A DNA stretch of 42,888 nucleotides from an uncultured Clostridium sp. GTDB lineage: Bacteria; Bacillota; Clostridia; TANB77; CAG-508. Positions 1 to 8,160 of the stretch are shown piece after piece. The translations under genes and the position numbers were made by a program. Numbering within the stretch: position 1 is the stretch's first letter; the number at the start of each line of letters is the position of its first letter. Location of the stretch: NCBI GenBank assembly GCA_900553405.1, contig USDF01000006.1, positions 1 to 42,888 on the forward strand, in the 5' to 3' direction. The notes under the pieces were generated by a model. It ran no database searches. It had not been told where the DNA came from and saw only the letters and a program-made list of their open reading frames with translations.

Positions 1-115
1 AATGAACTCTTTCCACAAATTTCTTAATAATTTCTAGCTTACTTACTTTCAATCCACTTTTTTTCAAATTGATATGTTTTTATTTTAATATTGTCACGTT
101 TTATGTAAAAGACAA

Positions 116-139
116 AATTGACCCGTCCCCAAATGTCCT
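116..139. repeat. Fragment of GGGACG-type palindromic repeat
   Basis: On the minus strand this stretch reads TTTGGGGACGGGTCAATT. It shares the TTTGGGGACG core with the hairpin repeat at 6796-6854, and GGGACGGG with the inverted repeat at 28702-28850. It lies just upstream of the promoter at 149. No partner arm was found here, so it looks like a fragment or a very short copy. Assignment to the family is inference from the shared core. Confidence 0.4.
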
Positions 140-148
140 TTTTAAAAG

Positions 149-177
149 TTGACATAATTTATATTATATGTTATAAT
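149..177 (+). promoter_or_regulatory. Sigma-A promoter for the CAP-domain gene
   Basis: TTGACA at 149-154 and TATAAT at 172-177 are separated by 17 bases, a consensus vegetative promoter. It precedes the gene starting at 285, leaving a leader of about 100 bases. Confidence 0.85.
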
Positions 178-284
178 AGCATTGTGTTTAAAGAGAGAAT
201 AAAAAAATAAACAAGGGATAAAATATAATAAGATACAAGCTTAAGATAAAAATTTAAAAGAATTTTTTATAAAAAGGAGTTTAA

Positions 285-833
285 ATGATGAAAATATCAA
301 AGAGAAAGCTTGGTATTTTATTTATTTTTTTGGCTTTTATTTTTATTGAAACAATTTCATTTGCGACATATCAAACAGCAGTATTAGGAGAAAAAGAAAA
401 TAATAATAAAATGAAATATGAAATTGAAATGGAACAAGAAGAGGTTGTTTTATCTCAAGAAGAACAAGAGACATTAGATTTAATAAATAAATATAGAGAA
501 CAAAATGGATTGACAAAACTAAAACCAATTGCTAATTTACAAAAGGTTGCAAAATTAAAAGCAGAAGATTTAGTAAATAATAATTATTTTGCACATAATT
601 CTCCAAAATTAGGTACACCATTTGAATTAATGGAATCACAAGGAGTGGAATACAAAATAGCAGGAGAGAACTTAGCGGGAAATATTACAGCGAAAAAGGC
701 TGTAGAGGCTTGGATAAATTCTAAATCACATAGAGAAAATATATTAGAAGAGAAGTTTGATTATACTGGAATATGTGTTATAGATAGTGAAGTGTATGGA
801 AAAATATTCGTACAAGTATTTATAGGAATTTAA
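285..833 (+). CDS. Secreted CAP-domain (SCP/YkwD-like) protein
   Basis: A 182-residue protein with an N-terminal signal or anchor segment (hydrophobic residues about 9-28), an acidic low-complexity linker (about 35-60) and a C-terminal CAP domain (about 60-182). CAP signatures visible are LINKYREQNG, YFAHNSP, AGENLAG, AWINSKSHRENIL and YTGICV, with the His and Glu residues of the putative cavity. The family is usually extracellular; in spore formers some members are coat or germination related, but the biochemical activity is generally unknown. The start is an ATGATG pair preceded by AAAAAGGAG; either Met is possible. It is monocistronic, with its own promoter at 149 and a terminator at 859. 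Secretion is inferred from the hydrophobic N-terminus. Confidence 0.85.
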   Translation: MMKISKRKLGILFIFLAFIFIETISFATYQTAVLGEKENNNKMKYEIEMEQEEVVLSQEEQETLDLINKYREQNGLTKLKPIANLQKVAKLKAEDLVNNNYFAHNSPKLGTPFELMESQGVEYKIAGENLAGNITAKKAVEAWINSKSHRENILEEKFDYTGICVIDSEVYGKIFVQVFIGI

Positions 834-858
834 TTTTGAATAAAATTATACTATAAAG

Positions 859-885
859 CTAGTTTTAATTTGAACTAGTTTTTTT
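859..885 (+). terminator. Rho-independent terminator after CAP gene
   Basis: Stem CTAGTT (859-864) pairs with AACTAG (873-878) and is followed by seven T residues. The stem is short but well placed, 26 bases after the stop. Confidence 0.7.
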
Positions 886-982
886 GTTGTCATTTTATAA
901 ATTATATATGCTTATAAGATAAGCCAAATGTGCCTCAAAAATAGTGATAACTAAAAGAAAAATATTTAGAAAATTAAGGGGT

Positions 983-1040
983 TAGAGAACAAAAAAATAA
1001 CCAGTTGTATACCTAAAAATTTTAATTTAATTGTTCTCTA
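983..1040. repeat. Inverted repeat downstream of MFS gene
   Basis: TAGAGAACAA (983-992) is perfectly complementary to TTGTTCTCTA (1031-1040), with a 38-base AT-rich loop. It lies between the CAP gene and the end of the minus-strand MFS gene, so it may act in 3-prime-end formation of the latter; there is no T run directly after the stem. The rest of 886-1062 shows nothing else. Confidence 0.45.
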
Positions 1041-1062
1041 TCCTCTAATATATAATCAATTA

Positions 1063-2250
1063 TTATATAATTTGTCGCATATAATCTTGTGTTTTCTTTA
1101 AGTAAATTGTAGCAATAATCAAAAAGAACATCAGTATAGAGATTGCAATTGATAGTATATTTACATTATAAAAATAATTATATAGTATAAATACTAATGA
1201 ATAACTTATGATTTGACCTATTACCATATATATATTAAAGGTCATAATATGTTCTTTTTTATACTTTTCTAATCCGTCTACTTTTATAGCAGAATATACA
1301 TAACTGCAAGACTCTGATTCTATTATACTACCAAAAGAATACATTAAAATATAATAAATCATTAATGCAATAAAACTTGTGTTAAAAACTACTAATAATG
1401 AAGATATAAATATTGATATAGATAAATATGGATAAAATGTCTTATTAATATTTGTATTATTTATCAATTTTAGTATTTGTAATGAAATTATAGAAATTAC
1501 TGCAAATAAAGAATTATAAGTTCCAAAACTAAGTTCTGTTCCTAATCTCAAAAATAAAACTATTGGAAGTAATTCTGTCATTGCACCTTGAGAAGATATT
1601 CTTCTAAAAAACATACATTTATATATATTTCTTAAATGAGATTCTTCTTTTATTTTATTCCAATAATCTTTCATATTTAATATTTTATCACTTACAGTAA
1701 AATCGTTTATCTTTAATGAAATTAAAATTATAATTAAAGTTTCTATACTTAACAATATAAATAATACATTATAAGATACTTTTTCAATGACAAATCCCGA
1801 AAAGATTGGAGTCAATATAGTAGAGATACTTTCTAATATATTCAAATTTGCTAAAAAGTTACTCATATTTTTATTATTACTAGTTCCAATTATCATCAAT
1901 TCATAAGGGGCTGCATAACAAATAGAGGATAATGTATGTAGTGTTTTAAACAAATATATGTAATTTACAATATTTTCTTTAAAAACTAGTAATATAATTA
2001 TACATAATGTTAATAAAGGAAAACTAATTCTATATATTTTTTTTGCATTTCTAGAATTAATTTTCTTTAAAATTATATATTCAATAATCAATCCTAATAT
2101 AACCGAATACATTGTATATTTCAATATAAAATTCAAATCATTATTTACAATTTTTAATATATATATATTAAAAAATAATGAAAAGAAAATAGAAATAAAT
2201 TTTCTCAAAAAAGCAATGATTGCTATAATCTTTCTATTATTTTGTTCCAT
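1063..2250 (-). CDS. MFS-type multi-spanning membrane protein
   Basis: A 395-residue, very hydrophobic protein with about 10-12 predicted membrane segments, low in charged residues except for a central loop around residues 190-215 (DKILNMKDYWNKIKEESHLR). Length and layout of two six-helix halves fit a major facilitator permease; no substrate can be named from the sequence. Its ATG is preceded by a strong AGGAGG with 5-base spacing. The stop of a damaged 71-codon gene (2259-2473) overlaps this ribosome binding site, so the two were probably co-transcribed and translationally coupled. That context could suggest export of a small product, but this is speculation. The gene is richer in AT and Ile/Asn than its neighbours, compatible with accessory status. 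Confidence 0.7.
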   Translation of the reverse strand: MEQNNRKIIAIIAFLRKFISIFFSLFFNIYILKIVNNDLNFILKYTMYSVILGLIIEYIILKKINSRNAKKIYRISFPLLTLCIIILLVFKENIVNYIYLFKTLHTLSSICYAAPYELMIIGTSNNKNMSNFLANLNILESISTILTPIFSGFVIEKVSYNVLFILLSIETLIIILISLKINDFTVSDKILNMKDYWNKIKEESHLRNIYKCMFFRRISSQGAMTELLPIVLFLRLGTELSFGTYNSLFAVISIISLQILKLINNTNINKTFYPYLSISIFISSLLVVFNTSFIALMIYYILMYSFGSIIESESCSYVYSAIKVDGLEKYKKEHIMTFNIYMVIGQIISYSLVFILYNYFYNVNILSIAISILMFFLIIATIYLKKTQDYMRQII

Positions 2251-2258
2251 AAATCCTC

Positions 2259-2473
2259 CTATATTAAATCTGCTACATATAAGTAAATATCAAGTGGAAA
2301 CCATGAATCACAAATATTTTTTATATCTGGTTCTAAATTTGATTTTTCATTGTGATTAAGAAATAATTTCAATGTATTAATGTTAAATCATAATTGTTAG
2401 AATTATATTTAGATATTACAACATCCTCATCTACATTTATTTTTATTCCGCCATAATTTTCTATCTTCGTAAT
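2259..2473 (-). pseudogene. Frameshifted small gene upstream of MFS gene
   Basis: Two minus-strand frames join into one protein-like reading. The first runs from 2473 (KIENYGGIKINVDEDVVISK and onward) and stops at TGA 2369-2371. The second continues with LKLFLNHNEKSNLEP, then DIKNICDSWFPLDIYLY, and ends at TAG 2259-2261. The joined span is 215 bases, one base short of 72 codons, so a single-base deletion near 2370-2400 explains it. The AGGAG at the 5-prime end is followed at normal spacing by ATT instead of ATG, so the start codon may also be lost. The stop overlaps the ribosome binding site of the MFS gene. No family is recognised. A sequencing error is possible, but two lesions favour decay. 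Confidence 0.55.
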
Positions 2474-2571
2474 TAAAATCTCCTACATGAACTTAAAAAA
2501 TTCTATCATAATAGACAAATTTTTTCTATATTTTTATTAAATTTTATATTACTATCTCAAAAATAGTGAAT

Positions 2572-2600
2572 TTGACCATAGAATAAAAATAGTGTATAAT
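2572..2600 (+). promoter_or_regulatory. Sigma-A promoter for DUF4190 gene
   Basis: TTGACC (2572-2577), 17 bases, then TATAAT (2595-2600). It stands 25 bases upstream of the start at 2626, with a GGGGG-type ribosome binding site between. Confidence 0.85.
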
Positions 2601-2625
2601 AGGAGATAGTTAGGGGGTAATAAAT

Positions 2626-2922
2626 ATGATAGAAAATAAAGAAACAGAAGTTATAAATAATGAAAAAACATCAGGACTTAGTATTGCAGCTATGGTACTA
2701 GGTATTGTATCAATAGTAACATGGTGTGCTTGGTTTATTTCAATTCCATGCTCAATACTTGCATTAATATTTGGTATTTTAGGAGTGAAAAAGCCAGGAA
2801 GAGGAATGGCTATTACAGGTATAGTTACAGGAAGCATTGCACTTGCAATATGGGTACTATTATTTTTAGGAGCATTCATGATAGGATTTATAGAAGGATT
2901 TTCAGAAGCATTTTACTATTAG
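2626..2922 (+). CDS. DUF4190-like small membrane protein
   Basis: A 98-residue protein with a polar N-terminus (residues 1-16) and two or three hydrophobic segments. The block GLSIAAMVLGIVS, then IFGILGVKK and GRGMAITGIVTGSIAL, is the pattern of DUF4190 proteins: a helical pair joined by a short G-K/R-rich loop. Function in the family is unknown. It has its own promoter, and a hairpin at 2954-2996 can terminate it before cwlD. AGGGGG with suitable spacing supports the ATG at 2626. Confidence 0.8.
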   Translation: MIENKETEVINNEKTSGLSIAAMVLGIVSIVTWCAWFISIPCSILALIFGILGVKKPGRGMAITGIVTGSIALAIWVLLFLGAFMIGFIEGFSEAFYY

Positions 2923-2953
2923 TAGTATATTATAAAAACAAGAATAAAATAAA

Positions 2954-2996
2954 AAAACTCTCATAAGATATATAAAGTATCAAAATGGGAGTTTTT
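2954..2996 (+). terminator. Hairpin/terminator overlapping the start of cwlD
   Basis: AAAACTCTCA (2954-2963) pairs with TGGGAGTTTT (2986-2995; one G-T pair), followed by T and AT-rich sequence. It fits a terminator for the DUF4190 gene, but its right arm contains the only ribosome-binding-like sequence (GGGAG) for the cwlD start at 3000. It may therefore both end upstream transcription and mask cwlD translation. The dual role is inference. Confidence 0.6.
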
Positions 2997-2999
2997 ATT

Positions 3000-3710
3000 A
3001 TGATTATTTTAAGTAAAAAAAGAATAATGATAGTTGCAAGTGTTATTATGGTAGCATTATTTGTTTTTGCTATACAGACTAATACTAAAAATACTAATGT
3101 AGTTCAGACAGTGGCACTACCTGTAAGCAATAAAGTAATTGTTTTAGATGCTGGGCACGGAAAGCCAGATGAAGGGGCGCAAAGTAGTACTGGAACAACA
3201 GAGGCAGAGACAAATTTGAAAATTGCTTTAAAGGTGCAAAGTTTACTAGAGCAAAGTGGTGCAACAGTAATACTTACAAGAAGTGATGAAGAAGCAATTT
3301 ATGATTTAGATAGCAAAACTTTAAAACAAAAGAAAATATCTGATATCCATAATAGGGTAAAAATAGGTAATGAAGCACAAGCTGATATTTTTGTATCTAT
3401 TCATTTAAACAAAATTCCACAAGAACAATATTGGGGTTGGCAATGTTTTTATAAAGAAGGAAATGAGCAAAGTACCAAACTTGCTAAAAGCTTACAAGAA
3501 AACTTAAATGAATCGATTCAAAAAGAGAATAAAAGAGTTGCAATGAAATTAGAAAATGTTTATATAATGAAACATGTAGAAATACCTATTTCAATTGTAG
3601 AGTGTGGATTTCTATCTAACAAAGAAGAGGAAAAGTTACTTTTAGAAGATAATTATCAGGATAAATTGGCATGGGGAATATATAATGGAATAATTGATTA
3701 TTTCATATAA
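3000..3710 (+). CDS. cwlD: CwlD-type N-acetylmuramoyl-L-alanine amidase
   Basis: A 236-residue zinc amidase (Amidase_3). After an N-terminal membrane anchor (about residues 8-25), the catalytic domain shows VLDAGHGKPDEGA (zinc His53), TEAETNL (zinc Glu68), SIHLN (zinc His) and SIVECGFLSN (catalytic Glu), plus a WGWQCFY stretch like the CwlD family. CwlD removes peptides from muramic acid to make the spore-cortex muramic-delta-lactam with PdaA. An in-frame ATG at 2985 lacks a ribosome binding site, so the ATG at 3000 behind GGGAG is chosen. A general cell-wall amidase is the alternative; length, single domain and absence of wall-binding repeats favour CwlD. Confidence 0.8.
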   Translation: MIILSKKRIMIVASVIMVALFVFAIQTNTKNTNVVQTVALPVSNKVIVLDAGHGKPDEGAQSSTGTTEAETNLKIALKVQSLLEQSGATVILTRSDEEAIYDLDSKTLKQKKISDIHNRVKIGNEAQADIFVSIHLNKIPQEQYWGWQCFYKEGNEQSTKLAKSLQENLNESIQKENKRVAMKLENVYIMKHVEIPISIVECGFLSNKEEEKLLLEDNYQDKLAWGIYNGIIDYFI

Positions 3711-3713
3711 AAT

Positions 3714-3762
3714 AAACACTATAAGAAATCCTATTTATATTTGGATTTCTTATAGTGTTTTT
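3714..3762. terminator. Bidirectional terminator between cwlD and pgsA
   Basis: An 18-base perfect stem (3714-3731 with 3743-3760) and an 11-base loop, ending in a T run. It sits between two convergent genes and can serve both. Confidence 0.9.
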
Positions 3763-3801
3763 AGTAATAAATTCATAAATATATTCTAATTACATTTAAT
3801 T

Positions 3802-4362
3802 TTATTTTTTATTTTCAATTTTTAAATTTTCTTTTTTCAAATAGCCTTGTCTATAAAAGGCGTTAAAATACATAAATAGTGAAAATATAGTAGCAGCAAG
3901 AGCAATATAATATATATAAAGGTCAAAATGAACATCTAAAGAGAAAAATCTAATAACTATTGAGCATACTATTGCTAAATAAAACAATACCGTAGATAAT
4001 TTTCCATACCATCTTGAAGATACTACTAACTCTTTTCCATAAAGGAAAGAAGCTCCAGCAATCATTAAAAATTCTTTAATGAAAACAATAACTAAAAACC
4101 AAAATGGTATAATTCCTTTTATTGCAAGTGTAACTAATATTGCTATTTGAGTTGTTTTATCTGCAAGAGGATCTATTAACTTACCAAAGTTTGTTATAAA
4201 ATTAAATTTTCTTGCTATAAAACCATCTAATACATCAGTAATTCCAGAAGCTGTTAAAAATATAAAAGCTTCTATGTATTTGTCTTGAAATAGAAATATT
4301 ATTATGAAAGGTATTAATATAAATCTTAGTATGGTAAGCATATTTGGTACATGTTTAAACAT
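3802..4362 (-). CDS. pgsA: CDP-diacylglycerol-glycerol-3-phosphate 3-phosphatidyltransferase
   Basis: A 186-residue integral membrane protein of the CDP-alcohol phosphotransferase family, with about five membrane segments. The signature D-G-x2-A-R-x8-G-x3-D-x3-D is complete in VLDGFIARKFNFITNFGKLI followed by DPLADK. The enzyme makes phosphatidylglycerol phosphate, the first step to phosphatidylglycerol and cardiolipin. Length matches PgsA; NMLTILRFILIPF at the N-terminus is typical. AGGAGG precedes the ATG. It lies 32 bases downstream of clpE on the same strand, so read-through from clpE is likely. In many Firmicutes pgsA sits next to recA or cinA; that context is absent here. Confidence 0.92.
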   Translation of the reverse strand: MFKHVPNMLTILRFILIPFIIIFLFQDKYIEAFIFLTASGITDVLDGFIARKFNFITNFGKLIDPLADKTTQIAILVTLAIKGIIPFWFLVIVFIKEFLMIAGASFLYGKELVVSSRWYGKLSTVLFYLAIVCSIVIRFFSLDVHFDLYIYYIALAATIFSLFMYFNAFYRQGYLKKENLKIENKK

Positions 4363-4394
4363 TTTAGGTCCTCCTAATTATTTTACATTTATTG

Positions 4395-6713
4395 CTATAT
4401 TTTAAAATTAAAGTCAAGTAAATTATTCTTAGTGTCAACGCAAACTGTTTGACCATTTTTTAATTCTTGTTTTAAAATTCTGTCAGATAATTCGTCTTCT
4501 AAATAACGTGTTATAGCTCTTCTTAAAGGTCTTGCACCGTATTTTAGGTCAGTTCCTTTTTCTAAAAGATATTCTTTAGCACTATCTGAAATTTCTAAAG
4601 TTATATTTTTATCAGATAATGCTTTTCTTGTGTCTTCTAACATTAAATCTACAATTTGTAATAATTGTTCTTTGTTTAATGATTCAAATACAACAATTTC
4701 ATCTATTCTATTTAAAAATTCTGGTCTAAAGTTTTGTTTTAAAGCATCTAAAATTTTAGTTTTATTTCCAATGCTATTTCCACCAAATCCAATTGAGTTT
4801 GTATTTAGGTTAGAGCCAGCATTTGAAGTCATAATTATAATTGTATTTTCAAAACTTACAGTATTACCTTGGCTATCTGTTAATCTTCCATCATCTAATA
4901 CTTGTAATAAAACGTTGAAAACATCTGGATGTGCTTTTTCAATTTCGTCTAGTAAGACAATAGAATAAGGTTTTCTTTTAACTTTTTCAGTTAATTGGCC
5001 TGCATCATCATAACCTACATATCCTGGAGGAGAACCAATTAATTTAGATGTAGAGTGACTTTCCATATATTCAGACATATCTACTCTGATAATTGCATCT
5101 TCACTTCCAAACATTTCATAAGCTAAGCTTTTTGCAAGTTCAGTTTTACCAACACCTGTAGGACCAACAAATATGAATGAAGGTGGTCTTTTGGTGCTTT
5201 TTAAACCTGCTCTATTTCTTCTAATAGCACGAGAAACAGCTTCAACAGCTTCTTCTTGGCCAATAACTCTTTTATGAAGATTTGTTTCTAAGTTTAGTAG
5301 TTTTAAAGTTTCTTCTTCAGTTATTTTCTTAACTGGTATTTTAGTCCAATTCTCTATAACCTCTGCAATATCTTGAACTGTTAAATCTTTTAATTTTAAA
5401 TTAGCATTAATTGTATCAATTTGTTCAATTAAGCTACATTCTTTAGCTTTAAGTTCAGCAGCTTTTTGATAATCTTCTGTAGAATCTGCTTGTGCTGCTT
5501 CTTCTTTTTCTTCTTGGACTTGTTTCAATTCATTTTTTAATACTTCTAATTTATATAAAGATTTGTTATTAAGGTTTATACGTGAACATGCTTCATCTAG
5601 AATGTCTATTGCTTTATCAGGTAAGAAACGATCATGTATATATTTTTCAGACATAATAACAGTTTGTTTAATTACATCATTTGAGATTTTAACCTTATGA
5701 AAATCTTCATAATATTTTTTAATTCCTTCAAGAATATCTATAGAATCAGATATAGAAGGTTCTTCAACTATTATAGGTTGAAATCTACGTTCTAAAGCAG
5801 TATCTTTTTCAATGTATTTACGATACTCTTTTAAAGTAGTAGTCCCTATTAATTGAATTTCGCCATTTGCTAGTGCAGGCTTTAAAATATTTGCAGCATT
5901 CATAGAATGTTCAGCATCACCTGCTCCAATTATATTATGGATTTCATCTATAACTAAAATGATATTTCCAAGACTCTTGCATTCATCCATAATAGATTTC
6001 ATTCTAGATTCGAATTGACCTCTAAATTGAGTTCCAGCAATAACTGCAGTCATATCTAATAAATAAACTTCTTTATTTAAAAGTTTAGCAGGCACTTTAC
6101 CAGAGGCAATTTTAATAGCTAAACCTTGAGCAATAGCAGTTTTACCAACACCTGGTTCACCTATTAAACAAGGATTATTTTTAGAACGTCTATTTAAAAT
6201 TTGAATCATTCTTTGAATTTCTTTGTTTCTACCAATAACCATATCAATTTCGTTGTTTTTAGCTTTAATAGTAAGGTTAGTTCCAAAAGTATCTAAAGCC
6301 TTTTTCTTTTTAGAATTTGGCTTTTTATCTACTTTTACTTTTTTCTTTTCTCCATTTGCAGAAGAACTACTTTCAGTAGATTCATCATTTTTACCGAAAA
6401 TATTTGAGAAAATAGCACCAAGTGGAATACCATTTGGCATGTCAGGATTTTCTCCATCACCATTTTCATTATTTATAATAGAATCCATATCCATATTAGA
6501 AGACATATCTTGGAACATGTTTTCTAACTGATCTGTCATATTTTTTAAATCTTCTTCAGAAATATTTGCCTGTTTTGCAAGTGCATCTAAAGGGCTAATA
6601 CCTTTTTTCTTAGCACATTCGTAGCAAAGACCTTCAGTTGCAATAGAATTGTCAGGCATTTGTTTGTTAATAAAAATAACAGCTGTATTTTTATTACATA
6701 TTGAACATAGCAT
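4395..6713 (-). CDS. clpE: ClpE-type AAA+ unfoldase with N-terminal zinc finger
   Basis: A 772-residue HSP100 ATPase. Residues 1-40 form a zinc finger (C3-x2-C6 and C29-x2-C32) in place of the usual Clp_N repeat, the hallmark of ClpE; it resembles the N-terminus of McsA in this window. A low-complexity acidic/Lys-rich linker follows (about 60-145), then AAA-1 (Walker A GEPGVGKT near 187, Walker B VIDEIHN), a coiled UVR-like middle segment (about 395-430), and AAA-2 (GPTGVGKTE near 520, LLDEIEKAHPD). SIGFGG fits a ClpP-docking loop. ClpE feeds misfolded proteins to ClpP and aids disaggregation. Promoter at 6748-6776. In Bacillus clpE is CtsR-controlled, but I see no CtsR box here. Confidence 0.9.
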   Translation of the reverse strand: MLCSICNKNTAVIFINKQMPDNSIATEGLCYECAKKKGISPLDALAKQANISEEDLKNMTDQLENMFQDMSSNMDMDSIINNENGDGENPDMPNGIPLGAIFSNIFGKNDESTESSSSANGEKKKVKVDKKPNSKKKKALDTFGTNLTIKAKNNEIDMVIGRNKEIQRMIQILNRRSKNNPCLIGEPGVGKTAIAQGLAIKIASGKVPAKLLNKEVYLLDMTAVIAGTQFRGQFESRMKSIMDECKSLGNIILVIDEIHNIIGAGDAEHSMNAANILKPALANGEIQLIGTTTLKEYRKYIEKDTALERRFQPIIVEEPSISDSIDILEGIKKYYEDFHKVKISNDVIKQTVIMSEKYIHDRFLPDKAIDILDEACSRINLNNKSLYKLEVLKNELKQVQEEKEEAAQADSTEDYQKAAELKAKECSLIEQIDTINANLKLKDLTVQDIAEVIENWTKIPVKKITEEETLKLLNLETNLHKRVIGQEEAVEAVSRAIRRNRAGLKSTKRPPSFIFVGPTGVGKTELAKSLAYEMFGSEDAIIRVDMSEYMESHSTSKLIGSPPGYVGYDDAGQLTEKVKRKPYSIVLLDEIEKAHPDVFNVLLQVLDDGRLTDSQGNTVSFENTIIIMTSNAGSNLNTNSIGFGGNSIGNKTKILDALKQNFRPEFLNRIDEIVVFESLNKEQLLQIVDLMLEDTRKALSDKNITLEISDSAKEYLLEKGTDLKYGARPLRRAITRYLEDELSDRILKQELKNGQTVCVDTKNNLLDFNFKI

Positions 6714-6747
6714 ATATTGTCATTCCTCCTTAAATTTTTACCATTAT

Positions 6748-6776
6748 ATAATACAACAATTACCTAAAATAGTCAA
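6748..6776 (-). promoter_or_regulatory. Sigma-A promoter of clpE
   Basis: Read on the minus strand: TTGACT (6776-6771), 17 bases, TATTAT (6753-6748). No RGTCAAA tandem repeat overlaps it, unlike the ctsR promoter at 11489. Confidence 0.75.
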
Positions 6777-6795
6777 TGAAAAAGCAAAAAATGTA

Positions 6796-6854
6796 CCAAA
6801 AGTGCCAGATTCACCTTTGGGGACGTTTCCTTTTGGTTAATCTGGTACTTTTGG
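6796..6854. repeat. Palindromic GGGGACG-core repeat
   Basis: Sixteen-base arms, CCAAAAGTGCCAGATT (6796-6811) and AATCTGGTACTTTTGG (6839-6854), pair with a single G-T, around a loop that carries TTGGGGACGTTTC (6817-6829). The same 13-mer occurs inside mtaB at 32948-32960. It lies directly behind the clpE promoter. The structure resembles REP/MITE-like mobile repeats. Confidence 0.7.
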
Positions 6855-7322
6855 AGTAAAGGACGCAAAGGAGATGTTTATTAATGAGTCCACAATATCA
6901 TTTGTGTCAATGTCGAAATTTGTCTTACGATTTTTCTTGATTTTCAAGTGAAATCATGCTAGTATAAGTTCATGCAATTTATTTGGCAATTGCATGACTA
7001 ATTTTATTTTAAAAGTCAAGCAACTTAGGAAGATACAGAAATTTTAATTAATAATCTAGTTTATTTATTTTAAATTATTTCTATGAAATCCATATTAAAC
7101 AATTAAATAATTTAATATTAGAAAATCAAATTTAAAGATTCAGGTTTCAAAAATTAAATTAAAAAACAAAATTTAAATCTAAAGAATATCCAAGATTACA
7201 AAAATATGATAGGAAGGAGGCTAATTAGTATTAAGCTGTTTCATTAAAAGAAAGCAGTGAAAATTATAGTCTGTTATTGTCAATGAAATTGTAAATAATC
7301 AATAAATATTTACTAAAAAGTA
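6855..7322. other. Gene-free AT-rich stretch with one hairpin
   Basis: No convincing gene. A perfect 10-base stem TCATGCAATT (6970-6979) / AATTGCATGA (6988-6997) is followed by T-rich sequence and may be a weak terminator. AGGAAGGAGG at 7211-7220 looks like a ribosome binding site but has no usable start codon after it. This may be degraded sequence tied to the nuclease/transposase gene downstream. Confidence 0.4.
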
Positions 7323-7351
7323 TTGTTAAAGAAGAATATATTTAGTATAAT
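7323..7351 (+). promoter_or_regulatory. Sigma-A promoter of Rpn nuclease gene
   Basis: TTGTTA (7323-7328), 17 bases, TATAAT (7346-7351), 17 bases ahead of the ATG at 7369. Confidence 0.7.
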
Positions 7352-7368
7352 TAGAAAGGATAAAGCCT

Positions 7369-8160
7369 ATGGCAAATGAAAAACAAGAAGAATTACAATT
7401 TCAAACAAAAGAGAAAAAATACAATCTAAAAAATGATGTAATATTCCAAACCTTCTTTAGTCGTAAAGGAAATGAAGAATTTTTAATAGACTTTTTAAAT
7501 GCACTATTGAAGAAAGATATAAAATCAATAGAAGTACGAGAAGAAGTAAATTTAGAAAGATTAAGTAAAGAAGAAAAAGGTGGAAGATTAGACTTACAAG
7601 CAAAATTAGAAGACGGAACAATAATATCAATAGAAATGCAACTAAGAAACGAATATAATATAGAAGAGAGAACTACATTATATAGTGGAAAGGTGATATC
7701 AAGAGAAACTGAAAGAGGAACAGATTACGAAGATATAAATCAAGTAATAATGATAAACATATTAGGGTATAATTTCTTAAAGGTAAAAGATTACATATCA
7801 GAGACAGCAATAGTATTAGAGAAACATAGAAATTATGAAGTGCTAACAGGATTAAAATGGTACTTTATAGAATTACCTAAATTTAGAAAGCAAAATCCAG
7901 ACATGAACGAGAAAATAAATCAATGGTTAGCATTTATAGATGATTATAATAAGGAGATGGTAAAAGTGGCAGAAGAAAAAAATGATAAACTAAAAAAAGC
8001 AAGAATTGAAATGAATTATTTAACAGGAGATGCAGAAGTAAGAAGACTAGCCGAATTAAGAGAAAAATGGGAAACGGACAGAATAAGTGCTATTAATCAT
8101 GCTACAAGAAAAGGTGAAGAAAGACGGAGAAAGAAAACGGAAGGAAAGATAAAAGTATAG
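7369..8160 (+). CDS. Rpn/PD-(D/E)XK nuclease family transposase, frameshifted near its end
   Basis: 263 residues in the open frame. The N-terminus NDVIFQTFFSRKGNEEFLID, the core GGRLDLQAKLEDG and IISIEMQLRN (Asp, Glu and Gln of a PD-(D/E)XK site), and LYSGKVISRE are those of the Rpn recombination-promoting nuclease/putative transposase family (PDDEXK_2). Such proteins are DNA endonucleases linked to RecA-independent gene transfer and are often present in many genomic copies. The usual tail, a Lys/Glu/Arg/Gly-rich region followed by IAKKLLEMGMTTEQII, is present in another frame at 8148-8264, so the gene has a frameshift in the purine-rich stretch at about 8110-8147. AAAGGA with about 10-base spacing supports the ATG. 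Whether it is active is unknown. Confidence 0.8.
   Translation: MANEKQEELQFQTKEKKYNLKNDVIFQTFFSRKGNEEFLIDFLNALLKKDIKSIEVREEVNLERLSKEEKGGRLDLQAKLEDGTIISIEMQLRNEYNIEERTTLYSGKVISRETERGTDYEDINQVIMINILGYNFLKVKDYISETAIVLEKHRNYEVLTGLKWYFIELPKFRKQNPDMNEKINQWLAFIDDYNKEMVKVAEEKNDKLKKARIEMNYLTGDAEVRRLAELREKWETDRISAINHATRKGEERRRKKTEGKIKV

Noticed and set aside
1..60. Minus-strand open stretch (SGLKVSKLEIIKKFVERV) running off the left edge
   Set aside because: Only about 25 codons are visible, without a ribosome binding site or recognisable motif; too little to call a gene.
7211..7240. Possible small gene after AGGAAGGAGG
   Set aside because: No ATG, GTG or TTG at a usable distance opens a frame; the following bases contain stops in all frames.
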